Made by a program: the position numbers and the translations under genes. Positions 7,360 to 15,738 of a stretch of DNA of 64,000 nucleotides are shown here, piece after piece. The notes under the pieces were generated by a model that was not told where the DNA came from, did no database searches, and worked only from the letters and a program-made list of their open reading frames with translations. Each line of letters opens with the position of its first letter. Position 1 is the first letter of the stretch. The DNA is from an uncultured Pelagibacteraceae bacterium. Lineage in GTDB: Bacteria; Pseudomonadota; Alphaproteobacteria; Pelagibacterales; Pelagibacteraceae. Where the stretch lies: contig CACKGF010000002.1 of the NCBI GenBank assembly GCA_902599625.1, forward strand, positions 241,829 through 305,828, in the 5' to 3' direction.

Positions 7360-9435
7360 TTAAATTTTTTTTGCAATCTTACATATGAAAGCATAATCAA
7401 AAGCTATCTCCTCAATAATTCCATCGCGACCAGATTTACCTCCATGACCCGCATTCATTTCAGTTTTTAAAAGTAAAAGATTATTGTCAGTTTTGTTGTC
7501 TCTTAACTTTGCTGTAAATTTTAGAGGTTCATCAAATAAAACTCTATTGTCACTGAGGCTAGTGGTAATTAAAATGTTTGGATAATCCATTTTTTTAATA
7601 TTGTTGTATGGTGCGTATGAGTAAATATAATTAAAGTGTTCCTTATTGTCTTTTGCATTTCCAAACTCATCAAATTCTCCAATCGTCAAAGGTAAAGAAT
7701 GATCAAGATTAGTTGTCAAACTATCGACAAAAGGAACAGCCATTATCATACCTAAAAATAAATCTGGTTTTTCATTTACTACCGCCCCCATTAGCAATCC
7801 ACCCGCTGATCCTCCCATACCAATAATTTTTTTCTTTGAGGTATATTTTTTATCAATTAAAAATTTTGCACAGGATATGTAGTCTTGAAAAGTATTTTTC
7901 TTGTTCAATAATTTTCCCTCTTTCCACCACTTCATACCTCTTTCCATTCCTCCCCTAACATGGGCGGTTGCCCAAATAATATTTCTATTGATTAAACTTA
8001 ATCTGGTAGAAGAGAACGACGGCCACATTGAATTTCCGTAAGAACCATATCCATATAAAAGTAAGTTTGAATTACCATCTAGTTTTGTAGTTTTTTTTCT
8101 AGTAATGGTGATTGGAATTATTCTTCCATCATGTCCTTCGCACTCAAGTCTTTCAACTGTATAGTCATTCGAATTGTGACCTGACGGAATTATTTGTTCT
8201 TTGACAAGTTTTTTTTCTTTTGTTTTTAAATTGTAAATAAAGGTTCTGGATGGTGTTTTAGGAGTAGAGTAAGAAATATATATATCATCTGTTTCACGAT
8301 CTCTCTGCATAAGTGAAACAGATGAGTCATAAACAGTTTCTTCAGTAAAAATTATCTCCTCCTCTTTATTTGTTTTAAGATTTTTGACGTAAATTTTATC
8401 AAGAGCGTTTTTAAGCTCTGATCTGATTTGCCAATTATTTAAGAATGTTAAATTTCCAATCATGGTTTCTGATTGACTTGGAATATAAGTTTTCCATATT
8501 TTAGACTCGATATTACTTGAAATTAAAATTTTAAAATCCTCAGCATCCTCATTCGTATGCATATAAAAATTTCCACTCCATGAATTCACACTATAAATTA
8601 TCCCCTTTTTTCTTTGTTGAATAAGCTTAGGCTCAGGTTTTTTTTCATCTGCACCAAAGTAATATTTCTCTGATGTATTATGATCTGAGCTATTTATAAA
8701 ATAATACTTTTCGTCTGAACTTATCCCAATGCTTACCGTAAATGCTTTTGTTTTTTCCTCAAATATAAGTAGATCTTCATTAACAGATGATCCAATTTGA
8801 TGTCTAAAAATTGATCTTGGTCTGTGATTTTCATCCAACCTAGAATAAAATATGTATTGGTCATCAAGACTAAAATTTATAGAGCCAGAAGTATTTTCAA
8901 TTTTTTCAGTAACTAATTTGCCAGTTTTAATATCTCTGACATAAATTGTGAAATATTCTGAACCTTTTAAATCTAGAGAGTATGCAAGAAATTTATCATT
9001 ATAACTTACTTCAAGATCTCCCACCCCAAAATACTCAGTCTTCAGTTTACTTTTTTCTTTATCGCCATTCCAAACTTCCTCAACTTCGTCAGTTCCAATT
9101 TTCTTTCTGCATTTAATTGAGTAGTTTCCTTTTTTAGTTGTTTTTGTCCAATACTCATAATTTTTATCTTTAAAAGGAAGAGACTCATCATCTAACTTTA
9201 TTCTTCCTTTGATTTCATTAAACAATGTTTTTTGAAATTCTTTAGTATCTTTTAAGTGAAACTCAGTATACTTATTTTCCTCTTCTAAATACTTTCTTAC
9301 CTCTGGTAAAAGCTTTGAACTGTCCTTCAAAACCTCCAATATATTTTTTTGGTGAACCCAGCTATAATCATCTGTCCAGGTGACGTTATGACAGGATTTT
9401 GTTTCTGATTTTTTTGAAAGTTGTGGTATTTTCAT
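7360..9435 (-). CDS. ptrB: oligopeptidase B (prolyl oligopeptidase family S9A)
   Basis: The 691-residue enzyme has an N-terminal beta-propeller and a C-terminal alpha/beta-hydrolase domain. The nucleophile is Ser543 in GGSAGGLLMG; the acid is Asp629 in SLSDNRV and the base His664 in AGHGGKSG. The spacings (86 and 35 residues) match E. coli oligopeptidase B closely. YGYGSYG, typical of the family near the oxyanion region, is also present. It cleaves short peptides after basic residues in the cytoplasm. It lies upstream of hsp20 on the same strand, but hsp20 has its own promoter. Confidence 0.93.
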   Translation of the reverse strand: MKIPQLSKKSETKSCHNVTWTDDYSWVHQKNILEVLKDSSKLLPEVRKYLEEENKYTEFHLKDTKEFQKTLFNEIKGRIKLDDESLPFKDKNYEYWTKTTKKGNYSIKCRKKIGTDEVEEVWNGDKEKSKLKTEYFGVGDLEVSYNDKFLAYSLDLKGSEYFTIYVRDIKTGKLVTEKIENTSGSINFSLDDQYIFYSRLDENHRPRSIFRHQIGSSVNEDLLIFEEKTKAFTVSIGISSDEKYYFINSSDHNTSEKYYFGADEKKPEPKLIQQRKKGIIYSVNSWSGNFYMHTNEDAEDFKILISSNIESKIWKTYIPSQSETMIGNLTFLNNWQIRSELKNALDKIYVKNLKTNKEEEIIFTEETVYDSSVSLMQRDRETDDIYISYSTPKTPSRTFIYNLKTKEKKLVKEQIIPSGHNSNDYTVERLECEGHDGRIIPITITRKKTTKLDGNSNLLLYGYGSYGNSMWPSFSSTRLSLINRNIIWATAHVRGGMERGMKWWKEGKLLNKKNTFQDYISCAKFLIDKKYTSKKKIIGMGGSAGGLLMGAVVNEKPDLFLGMIMAVPFVDSLTTNLDHSLPLTIGEFDEFGNAKDNKEHFNYIYSYAPYNNIKKMDYPNILITTSLSDNRVLFDEPLKFTAKLRDNKTDNNLLLLKTEMNAGHGGKSGRDGIIEEIAFDYAFICKIAKKI

Positions 9436-9448
9436 AATAACTATTTAC

Positions 9449-9955
9449 ATGAATTTTTTTTTTATAACACTTGTTATTTTTGTCGTAATATATTTGATAT
9501 TAAATTGGTTTGCTAAAACCTCGAGTAGAAAAATTTCAAAGTTTATTAGATCATTTGTAATTATCTTATCTATTGTCCTTGCAATTGCAATGGTAGTTGC
9601 AGGTAGATATATATTTTCACTACCTTTTTTACTTATGGTGCTTCCTATATTGAAAACAAAAGCTGGTTTTACCCTTTTTCAATTATTTAGGTTCTGGGGC
9701 TTATTAAACGTTCTAAAAAATTCTGGAAGATTTAATTTCAATAATTTTAATAAAAATCTCAATACTAGTGAAATTACCTTGGACGAGGCATACAAAATTC
9801 TAAATCTTGATCCAAAAAAAAAATACTCAAAAGATGAAATTTTAAATTCTTATAAAAAGATAATGAAAAAAATTCATCCAGACATTAGCCCTGAATTGAC
9901 TAGATTAGCCTCAATTGTCAATGAGGCTAAGGATGTTGTTTTAAGAAACATTTGA
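9449..9955 (+). CDS. membrane-anchored DnaJ-domain protein
   Basis: Two or three hydrophobic segments occupy residues 1-70. A J-domain follows at about 110-168, with LDEAYKILNLDP, a positively charged helix II and the essential HPD tripeptide at 143-145. The layout (N-terminal membrane helices, C-terminal J-domain) resembles the alphaproteobacterial relatives of mitochondrial Tim14/Pam18. It would recruit and stimulate DnaK at the membrane. The gene is divergent from ptrB with only 13 bases between them and overlaps the convergent glycosyltransferase tail by 15 bases. Confidence 0.85.
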   Translation: MNFFFITLVIFVVIYLILNWFAKTSSRKISKFIRSFVIILSIVLAIAMVVAGRYIFSLPFLLMVLPILKTKAGFTLFQLFRFWGLLNVLKNSGRFNFNNFNKNLNTSEITLDEAYKILNLDPKKKYSKDEILNSYKKIMKKIHPDISPELTRLASIVNEAKDVVLRNI

Positions 9956-10909
9956 CAAAATTTCGTCTAGTTTTTTTTGAATTTCTGAGGGACTTATCTT
10001 ATCCTTCCCCAAAGTATCATGGCTGACTGTGTTCGCTCCCTCAGGAAGTATAGGGTGCATTAGAGAACTGTAACTTCCGTAAACTAGAGGTGTGTCAGCC
10101 ATAAGCACAATTGTCGGAATATTTAAAGCAGCAGATAAATGGCTGAAACTTGAGTCATTACATATTGAGACATCACAATTTTTAATAATAGGAATTATTT
10201 TGCTAATATTTAAATTGTTTAATGGTATACAAAATTCTTTTAAATCTGATTTTAAAATCTGATCCAAAATTTCAATTTCCTCATTTGCATTTCCTGTTGC
10301 AATAAAAAATTTACATTTCCCTTTTTTTAATGTGTTTTTCATCACCTCTATAAATATTTTAGAGGGAACTCTTTTTGTTTCACCTGATCCACCTGTCCCA
10401 AGAACAATATTGGTTTCATCATTACTAATTGAATAATTTTTCTTTACTTGGGCAACAGAGTCTGACCTAAGATTTATAGTAGGGTTTTCTTTGACATCAA
10501 CTTTTAATGTATCTTTTATAAACTTTTTAGCTGTCTCAATAATATGCTGATTTTTTTTTTTAAGAAGTTTGTAAGAATTTATACTCTTAATTCCACCTAT
10601 TTTAGCAGCCATATAAAATCTAAGCGAAGAATTAAAAATAAAAACTTTATCAAATTTTTTTTCTTTAAAATCTTTTACAAGATTAAAGAACCCTTTAAAA
10701 CCGGCATGTCTTTTTTCACCCTCGCTTCTTTCGAGATAAATTATTTCTTTTATATATTTTTCCTCATTTAAATACTCCGAGGCTTTAGTACTTTTTTTAA
10801 CCATTAAAGAAACTTGTTCACCATAATAATTTGAAATTGCTTTAATGAAAGGAAGAAACATGATCATATCCCCAATTCCCATTCGATTTTGAATAACAAG
10901 TATTTTCAT
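9941..10909 (-). CDS. glycosyltransferase family 9 (heptosyltransferase-like) protein
   Basis: The 322-residue protein starts MKILVIQNRMGIGDMIMFLP, the GT9 N-terminal loop. It has the nucleotide-sugar side motifs GTGGSGETKRVPSKIF and CDVSICNDSSFSHLSAALNIP, where the asparagine-aspartate pair in a D/NDSG/S-like loop is typical of ADP-heptose:LPS heptosyltransferases. It probably adds a sugar to the LPS core at the inner membrane face. No other core-LPS genes flank it, and the donor sugar is not certain in SAR11. Confidence 0.85.
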   Translation of the reverse strand: MKILVIQNRMGIGDMIMFLPFIKAISNYYGEQVSLMVKKSTKASEYLNEEKYIKEIIYLERSEGEKRHAGFKGFFNLVKDFKEKKFDKVFIFNSSLRFYMAAKIGGIKSINSYKLLKKKNQHIIETAKKFIKDTLKVDVKENPTINLRSDSVAQVKKNYSISNDETNIVLGTGGSGETKRVPSKIFIEVMKNTLKKGKCKFFIATGNANEEIEILDQILKSDLKEFCIPLNNLNISKIIPIIKNCDVSICNDSSFSHLSAALNIPTIVLMADTPLVYGSYSSLMHPILPEGANTVSHDTLGKDKISPSEIQKKLDEILSNVS

Positions 10910-10957
10910 AGATTCTTTGTATCTTTACTAAAAAAAAAATATTAGTTAAGTTTAATT

Positions 10958-11845
10958 ATGGGAGAAATAAAAGGCATTTATGCGGCGGCTGTTTCTATAC
11001 TAAATGATGACTTATCATTAGATGTTAACAAAACAATAAAACACTGTGAAAATATTATAAAGGATGGTTGTCATGGAGCGGTTTTATTTGGGAGCACTGG
11101 TCAATCACAGTTAATACCTCTTAATGAAAAAATTGAGATGATTAATTTTGTCTCAAAAAACGACAAAATTAAAGATAAATTGATTATTGGAACTGGACTA
11201 AATTCATTAGTAGAAAATATAAACTTCTTAAAATTATCTTTGAATATTGGTCTTAATAAATTTTTGATTATGCCTCCAGCTTACTATAATTACGGAGATA
11301 AAGAGGTAATAGAATATTATACAAAATTAATTAAATCTGTTCCAGATGCGAAAATAATTCTTTATAACTTTGAAAAACTTTGTGGATATAAATTTTCTGT
11401 TGATTGTGTTGAAAATTTAGCAGCCAGATTTCCCAAAAATATAATCGGTGTAAAAGACAGTTCATATAATCTTATGGGAAACCTTAAAATCAAAAATTTT
11501 TCTATTTTGCCCGGATCAGAATTGAAACTCCTAAGTGGGCTTAAAAAAGATTGTTCTGGAATAATAACAGCCACATGTAATGTTACCGCCAAACTTGCGA
11601 GAAAAGTTTTTGATGACTATGAACAAAATAAAGATCAAACTGTAAATGATAAACTGTGTGAAGTTAGAAAAGCTTTTGATCAGTTTAATTTAATATCAGG
11701 CTTACATTCATTTCTTAGTTTAACTGATAAGCAGTTTTTAAATATATTACCTACATGTTCCCTACTTAGTAAACAAGATGAGAAAACACTCATAGATAAA
11801 CTTAAAGATTTAGACTTTTTAGGAAAGGATTTTAAAGCTGCATAA
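10958..11845 (+). CDS. DapA-family aldolase (dihydrodipicolinate synthase/N-acetylneuraminate lyase superfamily)
   Basis: The TIM-barrel family is shown by LFGSTGQSQLIPLNEK near residue 45, ILYNFEKLCGYKF near 135 (conserved tyrosine) and GVKDSSYN near 165, where the lysine forms the Schiff base with a keto acid. Classical DapA has a TTGE-type loop; here it reads STGQ, so the substrate is more likely another 2-keto acid than aspartate semialdehyde. It is followed two bases later by cfa. The fold is certain; the reaction is not. Confidence 0.85.
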   Translation: MGEIKGIYAAAVSILNDDLSLDVNKTIKHCENIIKDGCHGAVLFGSTGQSQLIPLNEKIEMINFVSKNDKIKDKLIIGTGLNSLVENINFLKLSLNIGLNKFLIMPPAYYNYGDKEVIEYYTKLIKSVPDAKIILYNFEKLCGYKFSVDCVENLAARFPKNIIGVKDSSYNLMGNLKIKNFSILPGSELKLLSGLKKDCSGIITATCNVTAKLARKVFDDYEQNKDQTVNDKLCEVRKAFDQFNLISGLHSFLSLTDKQFLNILPTCSLLSKQDEKTLIDKLKDLDFLGKDFKAA

Positions 11846-11846
11846 A

Positions 11847-13037
11847 ATGAAACTAGTTAATTTTTTAAATAATCTATTTAAAGAAGATGGATTTAGGTTA
11901 ATTGATGCGAATAAAAGAGAGTATTTAATCGGAAAACCTAAGAAAAAAAATCCTATTATCTTGGAACTACTTGACTCATCTATGCATTACAAACTTTTGC
12001 TACTTCCTGAATTATACTTAGGAGAAGGTTATATGGATGGTAAAATTAAGATACACAATGGTACTATCACAGAATTTTTAGAAATAACTTTAAAAAATCT
12101 TGGTAAACAACATCCAAATAATTTGAGCAAGATGGTAAATAAAATATTAGGCACATATAAATATTTGACCAATTTTAATTTCGCAAAACAATCAAAAAAA
12201 AATGTAGCTTATCATTATGACATATCCGAAAAACTATATGACTTATTCCTTGACGGAAAAAGACAATATTCTTGTGCTTATTTCAAAAATGATAATGACA
12301 CCTTGGAAACTGCGCAAAATAATAAAATTGATCACATAATTAAGAAATTAGATATTAGGGATAATCAAACTGTTCTTGATATTGGTTCAGGATGGGGCGG
12401 AATGGCAATAGAAATTGCAAAAAAAACAAAAGCCAGAGTCCTTGGTATAACTTTATCAGAAAACCAACTCAAGTATAGCAGACAAAAAGCGAAGGAAATG
12501 AATCTTGAAAACCAAGTAGAGTTCAAACTAATTGATTACAGAGAATTAAAATCAAAATTTGATAGAATTGTAAGTGTTGGTATGTTTGAACATGTTGGAA
12601 AAAAATTTTATAGAAAATACTTTAAATGTGTCCACGATCTTTTAAATGAAAATGGAGCTGCATTAATCCATACTATTGGTTCGATTGATAGGCCTAGAGA
12701 CCCACAACCTTGGATTTCTAAATATATTTTTCCAGGTGGCTACACGCCTAGCTTAAGCGAAATTGCAAGACCGATAGAGGACTCAAACTTAATTCTTAAT
12801 GATTTAGAGGTTTTGAGATTGCATTACGCACATACTTTAAGAAATTGGAGAGAAAGATTTCTTAATAAAAAAGATAAAGTATTAGAAATGTTCGATGAAA
12901 GATTTTTAAGAATGTGGGAATTTTATTTAGCGGGTTGTGAGATGGCTTTTAAATGGGGAGATCAGGTTGTATTTCAATTACAATTGAGCAAGAATAAAAC
13001 CACAATACCACCTACAAGAGACTATATTTATCAATAA
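11847..13037 (+). CDS. cfa: cyclopropane-fatty-acyl-phospholipid synthase family protein
   Basis: The 396-residue protein has an N-terminal lipid-binding region and a SAM methyltransferase domain with VLDIGSGWGGMAIEIA (motif I) and ARVLGITLSENQL. SVGMFEHVGKKFYRKYF and the C-terminal LHYAHTLRNWRERF are typical of Cfa enzymes, which add a methylene bridge to unsaturated acyl chains in membrane phospholipids. Length is close to the E. coli enzyme (382). It sits two bases after the aldolase gene and 26 bases before the lysine-rich protein, suggesting one transcript. Confidence 0.92.
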   Translation: MKLVNFLNNLFKEDGFRLIDANKREYLIGKPKKKNPIILELLDSSMHYKLLLLPELYLGEGYMDGKIKIHNGTITEFLEITLKNLGKQHPNNLSKMVNKILGTYKYLTNFNFAKQSKKNVAYHYDISEKLYDLFLDGKRQYSCAYFKNDNDTLETAQNNKIDHIIKKLDIRDNQTVLDIGSGWGGMAIEIAKKTKARVLGITLSENQLKYSRQKAKEMNLENQVEFKLIDYRELKSKFDRIVSVGMFEHVGKKFYRKYFKCVHDLLNENGAALIHTIGSIDRPRDPQPWISKYIFPGGYTPSLSEIARPIEDSNLILNDLEVLRLHYAHTLRNWRERFLNKKDKVLEMFDERFLRMWEFYLAGCEMAFKWGDQVVFQLQLSKNKTTIPPTRDYIYQ

Positions 13038-13063
13038 ATTACTGATAATTTTGAAATCTCCTG

Positions 13064-14218
13064 ATGAAAAAAAATAAAAAAAGAAAAAAAAAGATCATAA
13101 AGAAAAAAAAATCTCAGAAAAAAGCCAAAAGAAGTTTTAAGCGAGCCAAAATAAGAAAAAAGAGTAAAAAAAAAGTAAAAAAGATCACAAAAAAAAGGTC
13201 TCAAAAACAGCCGGGTTTTTTAGCAAAATTCATTTTTTTACAAGAAAGTATAAAAAGAAAGCTACGTTTCAAAATTAACCTTAATCCTGAAAAAAAAATT
13301 CAGGGTTTTTTTGATTTAATTGAAAAGAAAATTATTGATACGAGGAAGTTGATTATTGAAGAAAAGCAGAAGTTTAAAATACGAGAGGTTGAGAGGGAAA
13401 GACAACAAAAAAGAGCGGAGGAAAAAGCTAAAATAGATTTATTAAAGAAACAGGTTGAGCTTAAAAAAACTGAGTTAAAAGAGGAAAAGCAGTTACAAAA
13501 AGAGAGAGCTAGAGATCTTAAGAAATTTTTAAGACAAGAACAGGCACTTTTAAGAGAAGAGCAAGCTGAGGTTCAGAGAAAGTTTCTTGAAGAAATTAAG
13601 ATAGAAAAACAAATTGAAAAATTCAGAATAAGAGAGGTAAAAGAGTTAGAAAATCTAGAGCGAATTTCCTTAAAAGAAAAAAGAGATGATTATAGTGAAA
13701 TTCAGGAAAGAATAGATAAGTTAAAAGAAAAATATAGGCTAATTAGAGATCAAAAAATTCGCGAGCGACTAGAAGCTTTAGGAATAAAAACTCTAGATGA
13801 AGATGATAGAGAAACTTTATTAAAAAAGGAAAAAAATTATATTGCTGCAAGACAACTAGTAGAAACATCTTTAGAGAGTTTTTATAGAAGTGCCTCAAGT
13901 TTAGTTTTTCAATTAAACAAAAGACACCTTACAAGGGATATGTCTATATTCAGATGTATTGATAGAAGGTTTGAAACAGGTGAGATATTTATAAAGTGGG
14001 ACGAGTCTAATGATGATGAATGGCTTATACTTATATACATTAAAGATAATTCACCAGAAGGAAAAATAGTTATTGAAGATAAATGCAATCATGAAAAATA
14101 TTTTTCAGACGAATATCAATCAAATGAAATTTTTAAGGCATCGGATAAAATGGTAGACTCACTCACACAACTTTTATATCGTGAGCGAAGTAAGAATGTT
14201 CATCAATCACTTACGTAA
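13064..14218 (+). CDS. lysine-rich coiled-coil protein of unknown function
   Basis: I do not recognise a family. Three regions are visible. Residues 1-50 are a histone-tail-like segment in which about 31 of the first 49 residues are Lys or Arg. Residues about 85-255 are a highly charged E/K/R/Q helix, almost certainly coiled coil. Residues about 260-384 look globular, with ARQLVETSLESFYRSASSLVF and an amphipathic strand region FIKWDESNDDEWLILIYI. There is no signal peptide or membrane helix. The basic tail suggests binding to nucleic acid or acidic membrane surfaces. The first 140 bases are nearly pure purine with long A-runs. The gene follows cfa and overlaps the convergent regulator by 16 bases. 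Confidence 0.8.
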   Translation: MKKNKKRKKKIIKKKKSQKKAKRSFKRAKIRKKSKKKVKKITKKRSQKQPGFLAKFIFLQESIKRKLRFKINLNPEKKIQGFFDLIEKKIIDTRKLIIEEKQKFKIREVERERQQKRAEEKAKIDLLKKQVELKKTELKEEKQLQKERARDLKKFLRQEQALLREEQAEVQRKFLEEIKIEKQIEKFRIREVKELENLERISLKEKRDDYSEIQERIDKLKEKYRLIRDQKIRERLEALGIKTLDEDDRETLLKKEKNYIAARQLVETSLESFYRSASSLVFQLNKRHLTRDMSIFRCIDRRFETGEIFIKWDESNDDEWLILIYIKDNSPEGKIVIEDKCNHEKYFSDEYQSNEIFKASDKMVDSLTQLLYRERSKNVHQSLT

Positions 14219-15627
14219 ACGGATACGCCCCTGGCATTCACATCAACGTCAAATTTTTTGTGAAGAGGAGGGAAAGCTCTCTGTGAACAATCAAGTCTGT
14301 CGCAAGTTCTGCAGGATACACCAATTGGAATTTCTGTTTTTTTGTCACTTAAACTTAAATTTTCAGTATAAACGAAATCTTTTGCATATTTGGCCTCACA
14401 ACCAAGACCAATTGAAAGCATACTTTTTTTTTGTCCGTATCTTCCAACACCTTTTTCAACAGTTCTTGCAATACAAACATATTTTTCTCCATTTGTCATT
14501 TTACTTACAGCAGCTTGTATTACGCCAGGTCTTGAAAATGCTGAATAGACATTCCATCTTGGACAAGCACCACCATATCTTGGTATTTCTATACCAGACA
14601 AAGAAAACCTTTTTGAGATGTTTCCGGCAACATCTACCCTTAAAAAATGAAAGGGAATACCCGGTAACTTAGGATCCTGCAAACTCGTTACTCTATGTGC
14701 AACCTGTTCAAAGGAAGTTGCAAAAGTATTTTGTAGCAGTTCTAAGTCATATTTTAATTTTTTACATTCAGAGTGGAATAATTTGTAAGGCATTAAAATT
14801 GCTGCACCGCAATAATTTAACAACGCAATTTGGGTAAGTCTTTTAGATTCTTCTGTTGGAAATTTAAATTCAGACAAATAATTGTTTATTTCTTTCATGG
14901 CCCCTTCCTGAGCTATTTGGGCTGCTGCATGTAATTTCTTAGTTTCTAATGAATTATAATCACTTAACAAAAGTTCTTTTTTATTTTTATCAAAGATTTT
15001 TGAAAAAGGTTTGCCTTCTTCAGGAATTACATCTTTAACTGTAATTGAATATTCTGTTTTCAAAAACTCACATAATGCAACATATCTTGTACGATTATTC
15101 TTTTGAACTTTTTCAAAAATATTATTTGCAAATTCTTCTAATTTTGGAAAATAATTTTTCTTTTCTTGTAAAAAATCAGAAATTACTTCACCAGGAAAAG
15201 CAGTTTTTCTGCTATCAATAATCTTTCCAGATAAATTTTCTACTTTGTTAATTATCTCATGATCTTTTTGTTTAAAATTATCTCCTAATTTTATAAGAGC
15301 TTTTGCAATTTTAGGATTTGTATTTACAAGATCTTTAACTTCTGGTCCTACAATATCTAGGTCCTCAAATAGTTTATCGTCTAGCAATTCTGATATGTCG
15401 TTAACGAGGTTTAAATCAGATTTATTCGTTAAATCTGAAAGTTCAATTTTTAACTCTTCACAAACTTTTAGTAATAAATCCCCGTCAATTTTTCGTTTTC
15501 CACTCTCAATTAAATTTAAATAGCTTGCAGAAATTCCTAATTGTTCTGCTAATTTATTTGCTTGAAGCCCTAATTGACGTCTAAATGATTTGATTTTTGG
15601 CCCTATTTTAAGATCAATTTGACTCAT
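14203..15627 (-). CDS. ScfR/RamB-like transcriptional regulator (XRE HTH, IrrE-like and DUF2083 domains)
   Basis: Residues about 7-60 form an XRE helix-turn-helix (RRQLGLQANKLAEQLGISAS, YLNLIESGKRKI). The middle region resembles ImmA/IrrE-type domains. The C-terminus is a DUF2083-type domain ending in CRTCDRLDCSQRAFPP, a cysteine-rich motif typical of the short-chain acyl-CoA regulators RamB and PccR. Those proteins control acetate, propionate or glyoxylate-cycle genes. This gene is divergent from aceA with a repeat-filled 312-base gap between them, so aceA control is a reasonable inference. Activator or repressor role is unknown. Length (474) is normal for the family. Confidence 0.88.
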   Translation of the reverse strand: MSQIDLKIGPKIKSFRRQLGLQANKLAEQLGISASYLNLIESGKRKIDGDLLLKVCEELKIELSDLTNKSDLNLVNDISELLDDKLFEDLDIVGPEVKDLVNTNPKIAKALIKLGDNFKQKDHEIINKVENLSGKIIDSRKTAFPGEVISDFLQEKKNYFPKLEEFANNIFEKVQKNNRTRYVALCEFLKTEYSITVKDVIPEEGKPFSKIFDKNKKELLLSDYNSLETKKLHAAAQIAQEGAMKEINNYLSEFKFPTEESKRLTQIALLNYCGAAILMPYKLFHSECKKLKYDLELLQNTFATSFEQVAHRVTSLQDPKLPGIPFHFLRVDVAGNISKRFSLSGIEIPRYGGACPRWNVYSAFSRPGVIQAAVSKMTNGEKYVCIARTVEKGVGRYGQKKSMLSIGLGCEAKYAKDFVYTENLSLSDKKTEIPIGVSCRTCDRLDCSQRAFPPLHKKFDVDVNARGVSVYVSD

Positions 15628-15635
15628 ATTTTCTA

Positions 15636-15685
15636 TTTGTAAACTTTGTAAATTATTATTTACAACAAATTTCTTTATTTTACAA
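15636..15685. promoter_or_regulatory. regulator-side operator cluster: tandem TTTGTAAA plus inverted TTTACAA copies
   Basis: TTTGTAAA occurs at 15636-15643 and 15645-15652 (nine-base period). Inverted copies TTTACAA lie at 15659-15665 and 15679-15685. The cluster begins nine bases upstream of the regulator start codon, a good place for autoregulation. The motif differs by one base from the TTTGCAAA-like sites known for RamB/PccR-type regulators. The site is seen directly; binding by the adjacent regulator is inferred. Confidence 0.65.
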
Positions 15686-15703
15686 GCATTTTATCTAATT
15701 TAA

Positions 15704-15732
15704 TTGATTTTGTAAATTTTGTAAATTATAAA
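15704..15732 (+). promoter_or_regulatory. aceA-side promoter with TTTGTAAA operator pair inside the spacer
   Basis: TTGATT (15704-15709), a 17-base spacer and TATAAA (15727-15732) form a good sigma70-type promoter. A second tandem pair of TTTGTAAA (15709-15716 and 15718-15725) fills the spacer, so a bound regulator would block or remodel RNA polymerase binding. The pair starts 73 bases, about seven helical turns, from the corresponding regulator-side pair. The predicted start of transcription falls at or next to the ATG of the 53-residue ORF. Confidence 0.6.
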
Positions 15733-15738
15733 CTCCAT

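Noticed and set aside
14181-14672. Plus-strand ORF of 163 residues antisense to the ScfR-like regulator
   Set aside because: It lies entirely within the well-supported minus-strand regulator C-terminus, has low-complexity H/Q/F-rich sequence and no recognisable domain; it is a shadow frame.
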